Source of the DNA: Metabacillus halosaccharovorans
GTDB taxonomy: Bacteria; Bacillota; Bacilli; Bacillales; Bacillaceae
Direction: 5' to 3'
DNA: 46,257 nucleotides
Assembly: GCF_002019635.1 (NCBI RefSeq)
Contig: NZ_KV917373.1
Coordinates: 1-46,257 of the forward strand
The translations under genes were made by a program, and so were the position numbers. Below the pieces are notes generated by a model. That model did no database searches, was not told the DNA's origin, and saw only the letters and a program-made list of their open reading frames with translations. Below are positions 16,901-24,751 of the stretch, one piece after another; positions within the stretch are counted from its first letter, which is position 1, and the number at the start of each line of letters is the position of its first letter.

Positions 16901-17000
16901 TTGTACTAACGGAGCAGATATATACAGTATAGTTTAATAAATTAATTTGGGTATTTATGGTAAAATTTATTGGAGGGATTTTTAGAAAGGAGTTAAACCA

Positions 17001-17213
17001 ATGTTAAGAATTATTGAATGGATTGGTTATATAATCTGTTTAGGTTCCGTACTGGCAAACGGTTTAATACGTCATAATGGCAACCCTAATACCCTTTGGG
17101 ATAGAGTTACATTTTTTTCAGTTTTCGTAGGTACAATCATCACCATTGTTGCATTCTTGTTTAGAAAATATGGTGGTCACAATAAAGAAAATAGAAAAGA
17201 GTTTATGAAGTGA
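17001..17213 (+). CDS. Small two-helix membrane protein
   Basis: 70 residues with two hydrophobic segments (about 4-22 and 35-54) and a basic, polar C-terminus (RKYGGHNKENRKEFMK). ATG 17001 follows AAAGGAGTT. I do not recognise a family. It stands alone between two copies of repeat family 2 (16849-16918 and 17219-17287). Confidence 0.6.
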   Translation: MLRIIEWIGYIICLGSVLANGLIRHNGNPNTLWDRVTFFSVFVGTIITIVAFLFRKYGGHNKENRKEFMK

Positions 17214-17319
17214 TTATTGCACTAACAGGTGCTTACCTTTAGAAGGAGAAGTGCCCTTTTTTGTTGAAGTTATTGCAATAAAGGAGCAGAAGAGTTGAAT
17301 AAAAAAGGGGGGGCTAAAA

Positions 17320-17751
17320 TTGAATAAAATATTGTTAATACTGTAAGGTTTTCTTTTATTGACAGGATGTAATACAAACTCACAATTATCTTATACAGAA
17401 GTAAGTAAAGAGAGCCTTAACAAAGATATTCAATCATTTTTCCAAAGTGTTAAAGAAGAAAATGGGGTTCACCTTTACTTTGATAACCAGAATACAGCTA
17501 TGTTTGTATATTTGAATGGGTCCAATGTTGTTCAAGGTGAAGAAGCTATTTACTTTACTGGATTTGATGTTGAAAGAGTTAATGAAACATTAAACATTTT
17601 ATATAAAAGTGATAAAACATCTGATTATTCAAATTCTTCATTGGAGCACGAGCTTTTCTATAAAGTGAACGTAGATAAAGATTATGAGGAAGCCAAACTC
17701 TTTAATAATGGTAATGAGACACACTTCGGTACAATATCAGGGAATAACTGA
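17320..17751 (+). pseudogene. Lipoprotein gene with stop codon in the signal peptide
   Basis: A frame from TTG 17320 behind a G-rich ribosome site (AAAGGGGGGG, 17305-17313) reads MNKILLIL-stop-GFLLLTGC, then NTNSQLSYTEVSK... to 17751. The TAA at 17344-17346 falls inside the hydrophobic core of an otherwise perfect signal peptide with lipobox LLTGC. The downstream 127 residues remain fully open, so the change is recent or is read through. The mature part (KDIQSFFQSVKEENGVHLYFD, EAIYFTGFDVERVNETLNI) is not a family I know. A restart at TTG 17359 would give a protein without an export signal. Confidence 0.75.
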
Positions 17752-17791
17752 TTTCACTATTGAAGTAACGGGTGCAAGAGTTGAGAATCAG

Positions 17792-17817
17792 GGCTGTCGT
17801 TGTGGCAGTCTTTTCTT
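17792..17817 (+). terminator. Terminator in repeat family 2
   Basis: GGCTGTC (17792-17798) pairs with GGCAGTC (17804-17810), then TTTTCTT. Same recurrent unit as at 16849-16918, here 17764-17835. Confidence 0.65.
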
Positions 17818-17872
17818 ATTGTGCTTACGGAGCAGTTTAGTTTAAAAAGGAGCAAATGTTGTTAGAATTGAA

Positions 17873-17905
17873 TAAAAAAAGCCCTTCATGATAACATGCA
17901 AGGGC
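17873..17905 (-). terminator. Terminator of the SDR gene
   Basis: On the minus strand GCCCTTGCATG (17905-17895) pairs with CATGAAGGGC (17890-17881) and is followed by seven T (17880-17874). It lies 25 bases after the SDR stop. Confidence 0.85.
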
Positions 17906-17929
17906 AGTCATTCTAGTAATATCGTTAGA

Positions 17930-18640
17930 TCAGATTGATTGTAGCGTAGGCCGGATGATTATCTCATTAACTCCAGCATCATCTGGTTCATTTATAGCAA
18001 ATGCAATTGCTCTAGCCACACTGTAAGGAGAAATGCTAGGATAATCTTGATACTCATCAAGAACTCCTGTTGCTGTCATTCCCGGTGAGATGTTCGTTGA
18101 ACGAATATGAGAGGTAGGAGACTCTTCTTGACGAAGACCTTCCGTAATAGCACGTACGGCAAATTTGGTCGCACTGTATACAGTTGTACTTGGAATTACT
18201 TTGTGTCCCATAAGAGAAGATATATTGATAATATGTCCTGATTGCTGGTTCCTCATCGTTGGCAAAACCGATGCAATGCTATACAGCACACCTTTAATGT
18301 TCACATCGATCATTCGATCCCAATCATAGATTTTAAGTTCATTTAGAGGAGAATTCGGCATGATTCCAGCACTATTAATAAGTACATCAATACGACCATA
18401 CTGTTCCACAGCAAACTGGGCGAGTTTTTGCATGTCTTCCACCGAAGTCACATTGGCTTGCATATAAACAGCCTTTCCACCTTCCTTATTAATTTCGTTC
18501 ACGATTGTTTTGAGAAGTTCTTCTCTTCTGGCAGCCAATACTACTTTTGCACCGTTTTGGGCTAAAAACTTAGCGGTTGCTTCTCCAATTCCACTCGATG
18601 CTCCTGTTATAATGATTACCTTAGATTTCAAGTTTTCCAA
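17930..18640 (-). CDS. Short-chain dehydrogenase/reductase
   Basis: A 236-residue classical SDR: cofactor motif TGASSGIG (13-20), NSAG around 88-91, catalytic Ser-Tyr-Lys as INISSL...VYSATKFA, and SPGMTATG afterwards. The Arg pair after the first strand (LAARREE) suggests NADP(H). It oxidises or reduces an unknown alcohol or ketone. Start: TTG 18640 behind AAAGGAG. It diverges from a TetR gene with palindromic sequence in between, the usual arrangement of a repressor and its target. Confidence 0.85.
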   Translation of the reverse strand: MENLKSKVIIITGASSGIGEATAKFLAQNGAKVVLAARREELLKTIVNEINKEGGKAVYMQANVTSVEDMQKLAQFAVEQYGRIDVLINSAGIMPNSPLNELKIYDWDRMIDVNIKGVLYSIASVLPTMRNQQSGHIINISSLMGHKVIPSTTVYSATKFAVRAITEGLRQEESPTSHIRSTNISPGMTATGVLDEYQDYPSISPYSVARAIAFAINEPDDAGVNEIIIRPTLQSI

Positions 18641-18677
18641 TTGTTATCGCTCCTTTAAGTAATTTCAATGTTATTTC

Positions 18678-18706
18678 CGTATTCAAAACATATTTTATTC
18701 AATACG
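18678..18706. promoter_or_regulatory. Dyad between divergent SDR and TetR genes
   Basis: CGTATT (18678-18683) and AATACG (18701-18706) form a dyad with 17 bases between. TATTCAA also occurs twice inside as a direct repeat 16 bases apart. A TATAAT for the TetR direction lies at 18714-18719. Candidate operator. Confidence 0.4.
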
Positions 18707-18840
18707 TGTTGTTTATAATGCAGCCGTTGATTATTATTATAGAGAGAAGAAAAGTTATTACAATCGCTAATAATCACTCTTTTGTGTGATATACAACAAA
18801 CGTATGAATTTTGTTGATGAAAAACGGAGGTGAATTAAAT

Positions 18841-19422
18841 ATGGCTATTGGAAATAAAACTGATAGACGAATTCTTAGAACAAAAGAAGCCATAAACAGG
18901 GCGTTTCTTGAAGTTTTTTCTGAGAAGGAATTTGATCGAATCACTATAAATGATATTTCTGAACGAGCAAATGTAAATCGAGGAACCATTTATCTTCACT
19001 ATACGGATAAATATGACCTACTCAATAGGTGTATAGATGATCACTTGGACAAAATGATTTCTTCTTGCACGTTAACTAAGTTTATACAGGAAAAAGTTGA
19101 AGAGAATGAGGCTATAGAGGCTCTGAAATCTTTATTTAATTATATTCAGGAGAATTTTCTATTCTTTTCTTCGATGCTCTCTAGTCAAAAAACTTCAGTA
19201 TTCAGAGAACGTATACAAAAAACCCTTACTTCTAGTATTCAAGAAAAGATCGATATGCAAGGTATTAATCAAGGGATGGACAAGGAATTAATTATACAGT
19301 TTACTGCAACGGCTTTTGTAGGAACTTTAGAATGGTGGATTATGAACCAAATGCCGCATCCACCCGAATATATGGCAGATCAAGTTTGGACATTGTTTGA
19401 AAGGAATAACATAAACTCCTAA
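18841..19422 (+). CDS. TetR family transcriptional regulator
   Basis: A 193-residue repressor: helix-turn-helix residues about 9-55 (TKEAINRAFLEVFSEKEFDRITINDISERANVNRGTIYLHY), then a sensor domain ending WWIMNQMPHPPEYMADQV, as in the TetR_C_7-like group. Start: ATG 18841 behind GGAGGTGAA; the ATG at 18811 has no site. It probably represses the divergent SDR gene. Confidence 0.85.
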   Translation: MAIGNKTDRRILRTKEAINRAFLEVFSEKEFDRITINDISERANVNRGTIYLHYTDKYDLLNRCIDDHLDKMISSCTLTKFIQEKVEENEAIEALKSLFNYIQENFLFFSSMLSSQKTSVFRERIQKTLTSSIQEKIDMQGINQGMDKELIIQFTATAFVGTLEWWIMNQMPHPPEYMADQVWTLFERNNINS

Positions 19423-19459
19423 ATTTATTAATATGGTTGTAGCTTCCGAATAGTTTTAT

Positions 19460-19531
19460 TGAACTAAAGGGTGCAAGAGTTTAAGATGGGATCGCTGCGG
19501 CGAACTTTTGTTTGTTCAGCTAACGGGCAGG
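19460..19531 (+). repeat. Repeat family 2, degenerate copy
   Basis: Contains AAGGGTGCAAGAGTTTAAG and ends CTAACGGGCAGG, matching the units at 16849, 17219 and 17764. The central hairpin is weak here (ATCGC/GGCGA). It follows the TetR gene. Confidence 0.45.
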
Positions 19532-19604
19532 TTCGCTAGTGAAGGATTTTCATAAATAGAAATCGAAATAAAACATATTCATCCAAAACATAGGGGGGAA
19601 TGAA

Positions 19605-20042
19605 ATGTGGAAAGAATTTGTCAATACCATCTCGAAGGAACATCACTTTAAAGACCCTGCAACAAAGTTTGAGATTGGTCAAATTCAAAAAGAATTAAAT
19701 GTTGAATTACCAGAAGAAATAGCTACCTTACTTAATGAAACAAATGGTGTATTCGACAACTGGAATTGTCCTTTGATTTGGTCAACTTCTCAAATTATTA
19801 AGGACAATTTATTTTATAGAAATTTTGAAGATTATAGAGATATTTATATGCCATTTGATAATCTTTTCTTTTTTTCAGACGCAGGTAATGGCGATTTATT
19901 TTGTTATGCAATATTAAAAAATGGGACCATTGAAAAAAATGATATTTATGTTTGGAATCACGAGGATGATAGTCGAACCTGGGTTGCAGCTTCATTAAAA
20001 AATTTTATTGAAGGATGGATTACTGGTGAGATTGGTGTTTAG
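19605..20042 (+). CDS. SMI1/KNR4 (SUKH) family protein
   Basis: 145 residues with the SUKH pattern: FEIGQIQKELNVELPEEIATLLNETNG, then WSTSQIIKDN, FFFSDAGNGDLFCYAI and YVWNHEDDSRTWVAASLKNF. These proteins are commonly immunity proteins against contact-dependent or secreted nuclease toxins. No cognate toxin gene lies nearby, so it may be an orphan immunity gene. ATG 19605 follows AGGGGGGAA. Confidence 0.8.
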   Translation: MWKEFVNTISKEHHFKDPATKFEIGQIQKELNVELPEEIATLLNETNGVFDNWNCPLIWSTSQIIKDNLFYRNFEDYRDIYMPFDNLFFFSDAGNGDLFCYAILKNGTIEKNDIYVWNHEDDSRTWVAASLKNFIEGWITGEIGV

Positions 20043-20161
20043 TTGGTTTGAAAAAAAAAGTTTGTGAAGAAATACACTTAAAGTAACGGGGAGCCTTTAG
20101 TTCAATAACGATCTTCCACAAAACCTGCTAATAGTAATAATTTTTGATCTTCAACAATAGA

Positions 20162-20195
20162 AGCGCCATTCTCGAATAAGGATGTCGCTCTTTTT
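20162..20195 (+). terminator. Terminator repeat after the SUKH gene
   Basis: AGCG (20162-20165) pairs with CGCT (20186-20189); inner CAT/ATG pairing; five T. Preceded by TTCAATAACGATCTTCCAC (20093-20111) and the lead-in CTTCAACAATAG. Confidence 0.7.
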
Positions 20196-20278
20196 CATTT
20201 ATAGGGCCATATTGTTGTGGATGAGCAGGGAATATTCACACATTCGCTGAAATATATAGGTATAGGCATTAAATAAAT

Positions 20279-20301
20279 TGGGTTTCAAATGACGAAACCC
20301 A
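20279..20301 (+). promoter_or_regulatory. Inverted repeat in the leader of the hydrolase gene
   Basis: TGGGTTTC-N7-GAAACCCA, eight perfect pairs, ending three bases before the ribosome site of the hydrolase gene. There is no T run. It may be an operator or a leader hairpin affecting translation. Confidence 0.4.
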
Positions 20302-20314
20302 TCTTAGGAGTTGA

Positions 20315-21010
20315 TTGGAAATGGAAGCACAGGTGAATCAAATTGAATTGAATGGACTCACTTTTCAATATCGCGAGAGTGGGGAACCTTCTGCACCACC
20401 GATTGTTGCACTTCACGCGCTAGGAAAAAGTGCAGAATCATGGGATCATGTGGCTACAGTATTAGGAGAAAAATACCGCGTTTTAGCTTTAGATCAACGG
20501 GGGCACGGTGGGAGCACGAGAACTGGTACATATACTTTTGAATTGATGTGCGATGACTTGCTTCATTTTGCGAATGCTATGAATTTGGGACGGTTTACGC
20601 TACTTGGTCATTCCATGGGGGGAACAGTATCCTATCTTTTCTCGCAAACATTTCCTTCAAGGATAGAACGGTTGATTGTTGAAGACACCCCCCCTCCTTT
20701 TCTGGATAAGGCAATTGAAGTTCCTTCTAAACCTTCTGATCCCCTACCGTTTGATTGGCAGGTTGTGCCTTCGATTCTACAGCAACTTAATGAACCTAAT
20801 CCCGAATGGTGGGCGCGTCTTACTGATATTATAATGCCAACTATTATTATAGGGGGTGGGTCCAGTTATATTCCTCAAAACAAATTGCAGGAAGTTTCTG
20901 AGCTTATTCCGAATTGCGAATTGGTGACAATAGATGATGCTGGGCACTTTGTGCATGATGATAATTTACCAGCCTTCTTAGCTACCTTAAAAAATTTTCT
21001 TAATTCATGA
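20315..21010 (+). CDS. Alpha/beta hydrolase
   Basis: A 231-residue alpha/beta-fold hydrolase: oxyanion region ALHALGKSAESWD, strand LALDQRGHGGS, nucleophile elbow GHSMGG (Ser100), late Asp and His (DDAGHFVHDD near the C-terminus). At 231 residues it lacks a large cap domain. Esterase or carboxylester lactonase activity is plausible; substrate unknown. Start: TTG 20315 (5 bases after GGAG) or ATG 20321 (11 bases after it); both are possible. A palindrome precedes the ribosome site. Confidence 0.8.
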   Translation: MEMEAQVNQIELNGLTFQYRESGEPSAPPIVALHALGKSAESWDHVATVLGEKYRVLALDQRGHGGSTRTGTYTFELMCDDLLHFANAMNLGRFTLLGHSMGGTVSYLFSQTFPSRIERLIVEDTPPPFLDKAIEVPSKPSDPLPFDWQVVPSILQQLNEPNPEWWARLTDIIMPTIIIGGGSSYIPQNKLQEVSELIPNCELVTIDDAGHFVHDDNLPAFLATLKNFLNS

Positions 21011-21057
21011 GTTTCCGAATCCTTTCACTGTTACCCTAATTCTTATTAAACAAACTA

Positions 21058-21091
21058 AGCGCCATTCTTGAAGAAGGATGTGCGCTCTTTA
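21058..21091 (+). terminator. Terminator repeat after the hydrolase gene
   Basis: AGCGC (21058-21062) pairs with GCGCT (21082-21086), ATTCTT with AAGGAT inside around GAAG, then CTTTATC. Confidence 0.65.
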
Positions 21092-21199
21092 TCATGTTAA
21101 GGGCCATTTAATGGAATAACCACTTTATTCCTCACAATCAGGCGCCCCTTTTGTTGTGACCTTTTTCTATTAAACCTCTGGGGCAATTATTCTAAGTAA

Positions 21200-21952
21200 T
21201 TATTCTTTTTCATAATACAGAATAGCTTCTTCCAAGAAAATCATTACTTCTTTGTTAACTGGATACAAATTCAAATCTGAAGAAATCTCCTCTGATTTAC
21301 GTGTTTCCCAGAATTTATCGGCTAATTCTGCATTCCCCTTAAAGGTTTCATTAGATAAAAGCAGAGTATCCTCTGCAATCAATTGACCTTCTCGAGAGTC
21401 AGGTGTTTTCCTTTCATCTAAGCATAGCTCGATTCGCTTGATTAAATTAATCCACTTCGCCATTTGATGTGGGTCGCTCTCCATTTTTGGCAACTGTTCG
21501 TCTAACGCTGCTCTTTCCTCTTCGTTGAATAATTTTTCCATTACCTTCTTCTTTCTTTGCAGCTTTAAGGATTGATTTTCTTCTGAGAGTAGCGGCAATA
21601 ACTGATCCCAATGAATATCACCTTCCAGTTTTAACGTATTAAAAAGTGTATTGGTATAATCCAGTGATTGTTGTAATTGTTTGATCTCATGTTCAAGCTG
21701 TTCTTTATGTACGGCAAGAGTTTTTTGGATGGTAATCCGGCTAATTATTTTTTTGATATCATCTAACGACATGGAAGTGGCTTTAAGTAATAAAACCTTT
21801 TCCAACAACAGCAAATTTTCAGGGGTATAAAATCGTTTCCCATTATCCTCTTTTAATGCAGGCTCCACCAGCCCGATTTGGTCATAATAGCGAAGAGTTC
21901 GTAAGGATAGATTTAGTTTTTTCGAAACCTCTCCTGTTGAAAAATAAGTCAT
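21200..21952 (-). CDS. MerR family transcriptional regulator
   Basis: 250 residues: N-terminal winged helix (YFSTGEVSKKLNLSLRTLRYYDQIGLVEPA, 3-33, and NGKRFYTPENLLLLEKVLLL), a coiled-coil dimer helix (about 80-105), then a ~140-residue effector domain rich in Glu/Lys helices, like the TipAS-type or multidrug MerR regulators. ATG 21952 follows TTAGGAGGAA. It diverges from a CPBP protease gene across a near-perfect palindrome at 21983-21999, which it likely binds. Confidence 0.8.
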   Translation of the reverse strand: MTYFSTGEVSKKLNLSLRTLRYYDQIGLVEPALKEDNGKRFYTPENLLLLEKVLLLKATSMSLDDIKKIISRITIQKTLAVHKEQLEHEIKQLQQSLDYTNTLFNTLKLEGDIHWDQLLPLLSEENQSLKLQRKKKVMEKLFNEEERAALDEQLPKMESDPHQMAKWINLIKRIELCLDERKTPDSREGQLIAEDTLLLSNETFKGNAELADKFWETRKSEEISSDLNLYPVNKEVMIFLEEAILYYEKE

Positions 21953-21982
21953 AAGAACAATTCCTCCTAAAAAGTGCTTGCA

Positions 21983-21999
21983 GGTTACGTTACGTCACC
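21983..21999. promoter_or_regulatory. MerR operator candidate
   Basis: GGTTACGTTACGTCACC: seven of eight base pairs symmetric about the centre. It lies in the 93-base divergent region between the MerR gene and the CPBP gene, just after a TTGCAG (21978-21983) that could be a -35 box for the CPBP direction, as expected for a MerR-controlled spacer. Confidence 0.6.
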
Positions 22000-22045
22000 A
22001 TTTAACCTAAATGTAGCATACTTAAAGTGTAGGGGGAATCTTAGT

Positions 22046-22741
22046 TTGAAGAAAGATACATTTGAATCGATGGAGTGGACGTATAGGGAGCTTAGTCTAT
22101 TACTCTTACTTACACTCGTAATTGTTCCTATAGGAATTGAGTTTTTATTACATGATTTTCTTTACCAAGTATTTTTAGATAGCCTTTATTCTGGAACAAT
22201 TACAGGCCTTGTGATGGGAACTGTGTTTACACTCGGAGTATATTTTATTGCCTTAAGGCCCCAGCGTTTGGGGTGGAATGTAGTAGGGCTGCGTTCCATT
22301 TCCAGAACCTACTGGAAATGGATAATAGTTTGGACAGTTGTTTTAATAGCAGCTAGTATACTGATATTAACCCTAATGGACCTATTGCAGATAGGCGTAG
22401 AAAACAGGAAAACAGAATCATTGAAGGGAAATATGACTTGGTTGACTTTTAGCATCGGGTTTATCTCAGCAGCTATAATTTCTCCGATATACGAAGAAAT
22501 CTTTTACCGTGGCTTTCTCTATAAATGGGTTAGGGTGAAATGGGGAGTAAGCACTGGGATAATATTTAGCTCTCTCATCTTTACGATTGTTCACATTCCT
22601 ACTTACAACACTCTGCCTGTAAACTTTATCTCTGGAATGATATTTGCATGGACATATGAAAAGTCGGGTTCTATTTTACCTGGAATTATTATACATGGAA
22701 CGTTTAATGGGATCGCAATTATTCTTACGGCCGTAGCTTAA
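22046..22741 (+). CDS. CPBP family intramembrane metalloprotease
   Basis: A 231-residue membrane protein with about six to seven helices and the CPBP (Abi, CAAX-protease-like) motifs: SPIYEEIFYRGFLY (EExxxR), FTIVHIPTY (FxxxH) and a third His in IIIHGTFNG. The family includes type II CAAX proteases, bacteriocin self-immunity proteins and stress-response proteases. Start: TTG 22046 behind AGGGGGAAT; the ATG at 21974 would lie inside the operator. Probably regulated by the divergent MerR protein. Confidence 0.8.
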   Translation: MKKDTFESMEWTYRELSLLLLLTLVIVPIGIEFLLHDFLYQVFLDSLYSGTITGLVMGTVFTLGVYFIALRPQRLGWNVVGLRSISRTYWKWIIVWTVVLIAASILILTLMDLLQIGVENRKTESLKGNMTWLTFSIGFISAAIISPIYEEIFYRGFLYKWVRVKWGVSTGIIFSSLIFTIVHIPTYNTLPVNFISGMIFAWTYEKSGSILPGIIIHGTFNGIAIILTAVA

Positions 22742-22872
22742 AATTGTTCCGAATAATAAAGTAAACGAGATGTATTCTTCTGTTAAGAAGCCGTTCTGCA
22801 ATACCTGTACAACACTATTATAAAAAGTGACTTTAGACCTATCTCTAAAGCTCTCTTGTATTATTTATGATA

Positions 22873-23029
22873 TTCAGCAATCAAGCGCGAGTGTTGAAGA
22901 TCTAATTTTACATTATTTCTAATTTAGCAAAGTTAAATGCTATTCAAGTTGGATATAATAATGAACAGTTTTGAAGAGAGGGAGGAAACTCCCTATTATT
23001 CTTAAGTCTAAACTTCGTATAAAATATCT
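22873..23029 (+). repeat. 158-base interspersed element, copy 2
   Basis: Matches 8017-8174 nearly end to end, including TATAAT, GGGAG-GAAA-CTCCC (22980-22993) and the T-rich tail; the first ~80 bases are more diverged than the last ~75. The rest of 22742-23265 has no gene I can support. Confidence 0.6.
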
Positions 23030-23265
23030 GTTTCAATCCACTGGTACCTACTTTATGAATCACAAAATATTTTAATCTCCATTTATTGAAGATACATTTC
23101 TTACAATATCCAGCAGAAGCATGGATAATGTACCTTATCCTATACCAAAAATACCTTTTCTAAATTGTTTTTTTTGTAAGTAGTATTATTGGCTGGTGTG
23201 AGTCTGGTATGGAACTAGATTCATTCCCGCCAACTTATGCTCTATATACATGCTAAAATCATGGT

Positions 23266-23841
23266 TCAATACTCAATCCAAAACCCTCCAACATTCACCC
23301 CTTTCATCTCCTCAACAATCCCATCATCACTTACAAGTTTCATAGAACCTTTTGCAAACAAGAAGTAAGTATCATACGAGTAATCTTCAACTGATAAAAT
23401 TTCCACCTTCGTAATCAATTGGTCATCAGGAGTTGTAACGGATGTTATTTTCACACATTCAAAGCTTTGAACACATTGATACATTTCCTTACTGCTTATG
23501 TAGTTCTGGAATGAATACGGATGAGTAGGAATTCTAAAAATATTAAAAATGAAGATTATAATTAAAATGAGTATGAATTTCTGCCAATATTTATTTTTTT
23601 CTTCTTTGAGTTTTAAACATATAACTAGAGCGACTAATGAATAAAGAGCAATCCAACTAACCCAAGTTATATCAAAGATAATGACGATAAAGAGGGATAT
23701 CATGGCTCCGAAGTGCAAGTAGCGGACTATATTTGAGAGTGATTCGGGAAGGTACCTGCTCCAGTCGTCTTTTTCAGCTTTAATAAATATTTGATAATAG
23801 TATAAAATTACGATGATGATCAAAAATATAATATCGAACAA
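23266..23841 (-). CDS. Membrane protein of unknown function
   Basis: 191 residues: four to five hydrophobic segments in the first 105 residues, then a ~85-residue extracytoplasmic or cytoplasmic tail with two Cys (YQCVQSFECVK) and a beta-rich end (GSMKLVSDDGIVEEMKGVNVGGFWIEY). I recognise no family. Start: TTG 23841 behind AGGGGGAA. It follows the 220-residue membrane protein gene by 18 bases, so they form an operon. It converges on nothing and diverges, with its partner, from the lipoprotein/toxin cluster. Confidence 0.65.
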   Translation of the reverse strand: MFDIIFLIIIVILYYYQIFIKAEKDDWSRYLPESLSNIVRYLHFGAMISLFIVIIFDITWVSWIALYSLVALVICLKLKEEKNKYWQKFILILIIIFIFNIFRIPTHPYSFQNYISSKEMYQCVQSFECVKITSVTTPDDQLITKVEILSVEDYSYDTYFLFAKGSMKLVSDDGIVEEMKGVNVGGFWIEY

Positions 23842-23859
23842 AATAGTAATTCCCCCTAT

Positions 23860-24522
23860 TTATAACTTCCTCATCTTTTCTCCAGACTCTATGATAATGT
23901 TCACATGTGATGCTGTGCCACTATCAACATGGTTTTTTATATCCGAAATATCAATCATCGTCTCGATTTTTACGTGTTTGTTTTCTTTGGCCTTTATGGC
24001 TACATTGTATGGAGCGTTTATTCCTAAGAGAGATAACATATTTACATCTTCCTCGAAAAGATAAGTTTCGTAAAAATTGATGTCAAAAGACACGTTATCC
24101 CAGCTGTTATTATTTATAAATGAGAATTCACAAATAGCTTGCATTGTATTGTCAGAAATCATATCAAAACTGCATTCACTTGTTTCTACTTCATAGGAAA
24201 TGGCATAAATACCTGTTGCGAAAGTCTTTTGATAAGTATCTGCAAGGAAGTGGGGTAAAAACAGAGCGCAAACAATGCCAAGCAGTATAAAACGTCCTTT
24301 ATGTTTTTTAAACGATTTTGAAAGGAAGAAAAGACTGGTGATTAGGAAAAGTAATGAAGTGATTCCAACGATATGTAGGCCATTTTCCATTTGAATTGGA
24401 ATATTTAATATGGAAGCAACTGATTCACCGTATGGATATTTATGTGGAAAAGGAAAGTTTAAAGCAATTGAGATAACAAAAAGAATTAGAGAAAGAAATA
24501 GCAGTTTTTTATTTTTTAACAT
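23860..24522 (-). CDS. Membrane protein of unknown function
   Basis: 220 residues: an N-terminal signal-anchor-like helix (8-24), two more helices (about 50-67 and 78-96), then an extracytoplasmic domain of ~120 residues with two Cys (TSECSF and QAICEF) that could form a disulfide. No family recognised. ATG 24522 follows GAGAGGC. First gene of a two-gene minus-strand operon, transcribed away from the adjacent lipoprotein array; a role with it cannot be shown. Confidence 0.65.
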   Translation of the reverse strand: MLKNKKLLFLSLILFVISIALNFPFPHKYPYGESVASILNIPIQMENGLHIVGITSLLFLITSLFFLSKSFKKHKGRFILLGIVCALFLPHFLADTYQKTFATGIYAISYEVETSECSFDMISDNTMQAICEFSFINNNSWDNVSFDINFYETYLFEEDVNMLSLLGINAPYNVAIKAKENKHVKIETMIDISDIKNHVDSGTASHVNIIIESGEKMRKL

Positions 24523-24608
24523 AATAGCCTCTCAGATACTTAGATTTATAATAAGAAACTTAAAACGTGGGTTATTTGTATTTTTATGGAATATATATTA
24601 TTTTACCA

Positions 24609-24751
24609 CAAATATCCAAAAAACAACCTGGACCTATATTCCGGATAGTAAATAACTCCTCAATTTTTAAAAAATCTAATTTCTTTATTTAATCTACTGG
24701 AAATATATGATAATAATGTAGTGTTAAAGGAAATCGAAAGGGGTCACACGA
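24609..24751 (+). repeat. Leader repeat, copy 1, before lipoprotein gene 1
   Basis: The 143 bases before the first lipoprotein gene recur almost unchanged before the second (within 25465-25682) and third (within 26563-26783). It carries a TGATAAT at 24708-24714 and the common ribosome site AAAGGGG. Each immunity-like gene thus has its own leader. Confidence 0.75.

Noticed and set aside
16849-23029. CRISPR array as an explanation of the repeated intergenic units
   Set aside because: Units are kilobases apart, imperfect, with internal hairpins and T runs; there are no regular spacers and no cas genes.
24410-24655. 81-codon plus-strand frame antisense to the membrane protein gene
   Set aside because: Lies mostly opposite a better-supported gene and has no ribosome site.
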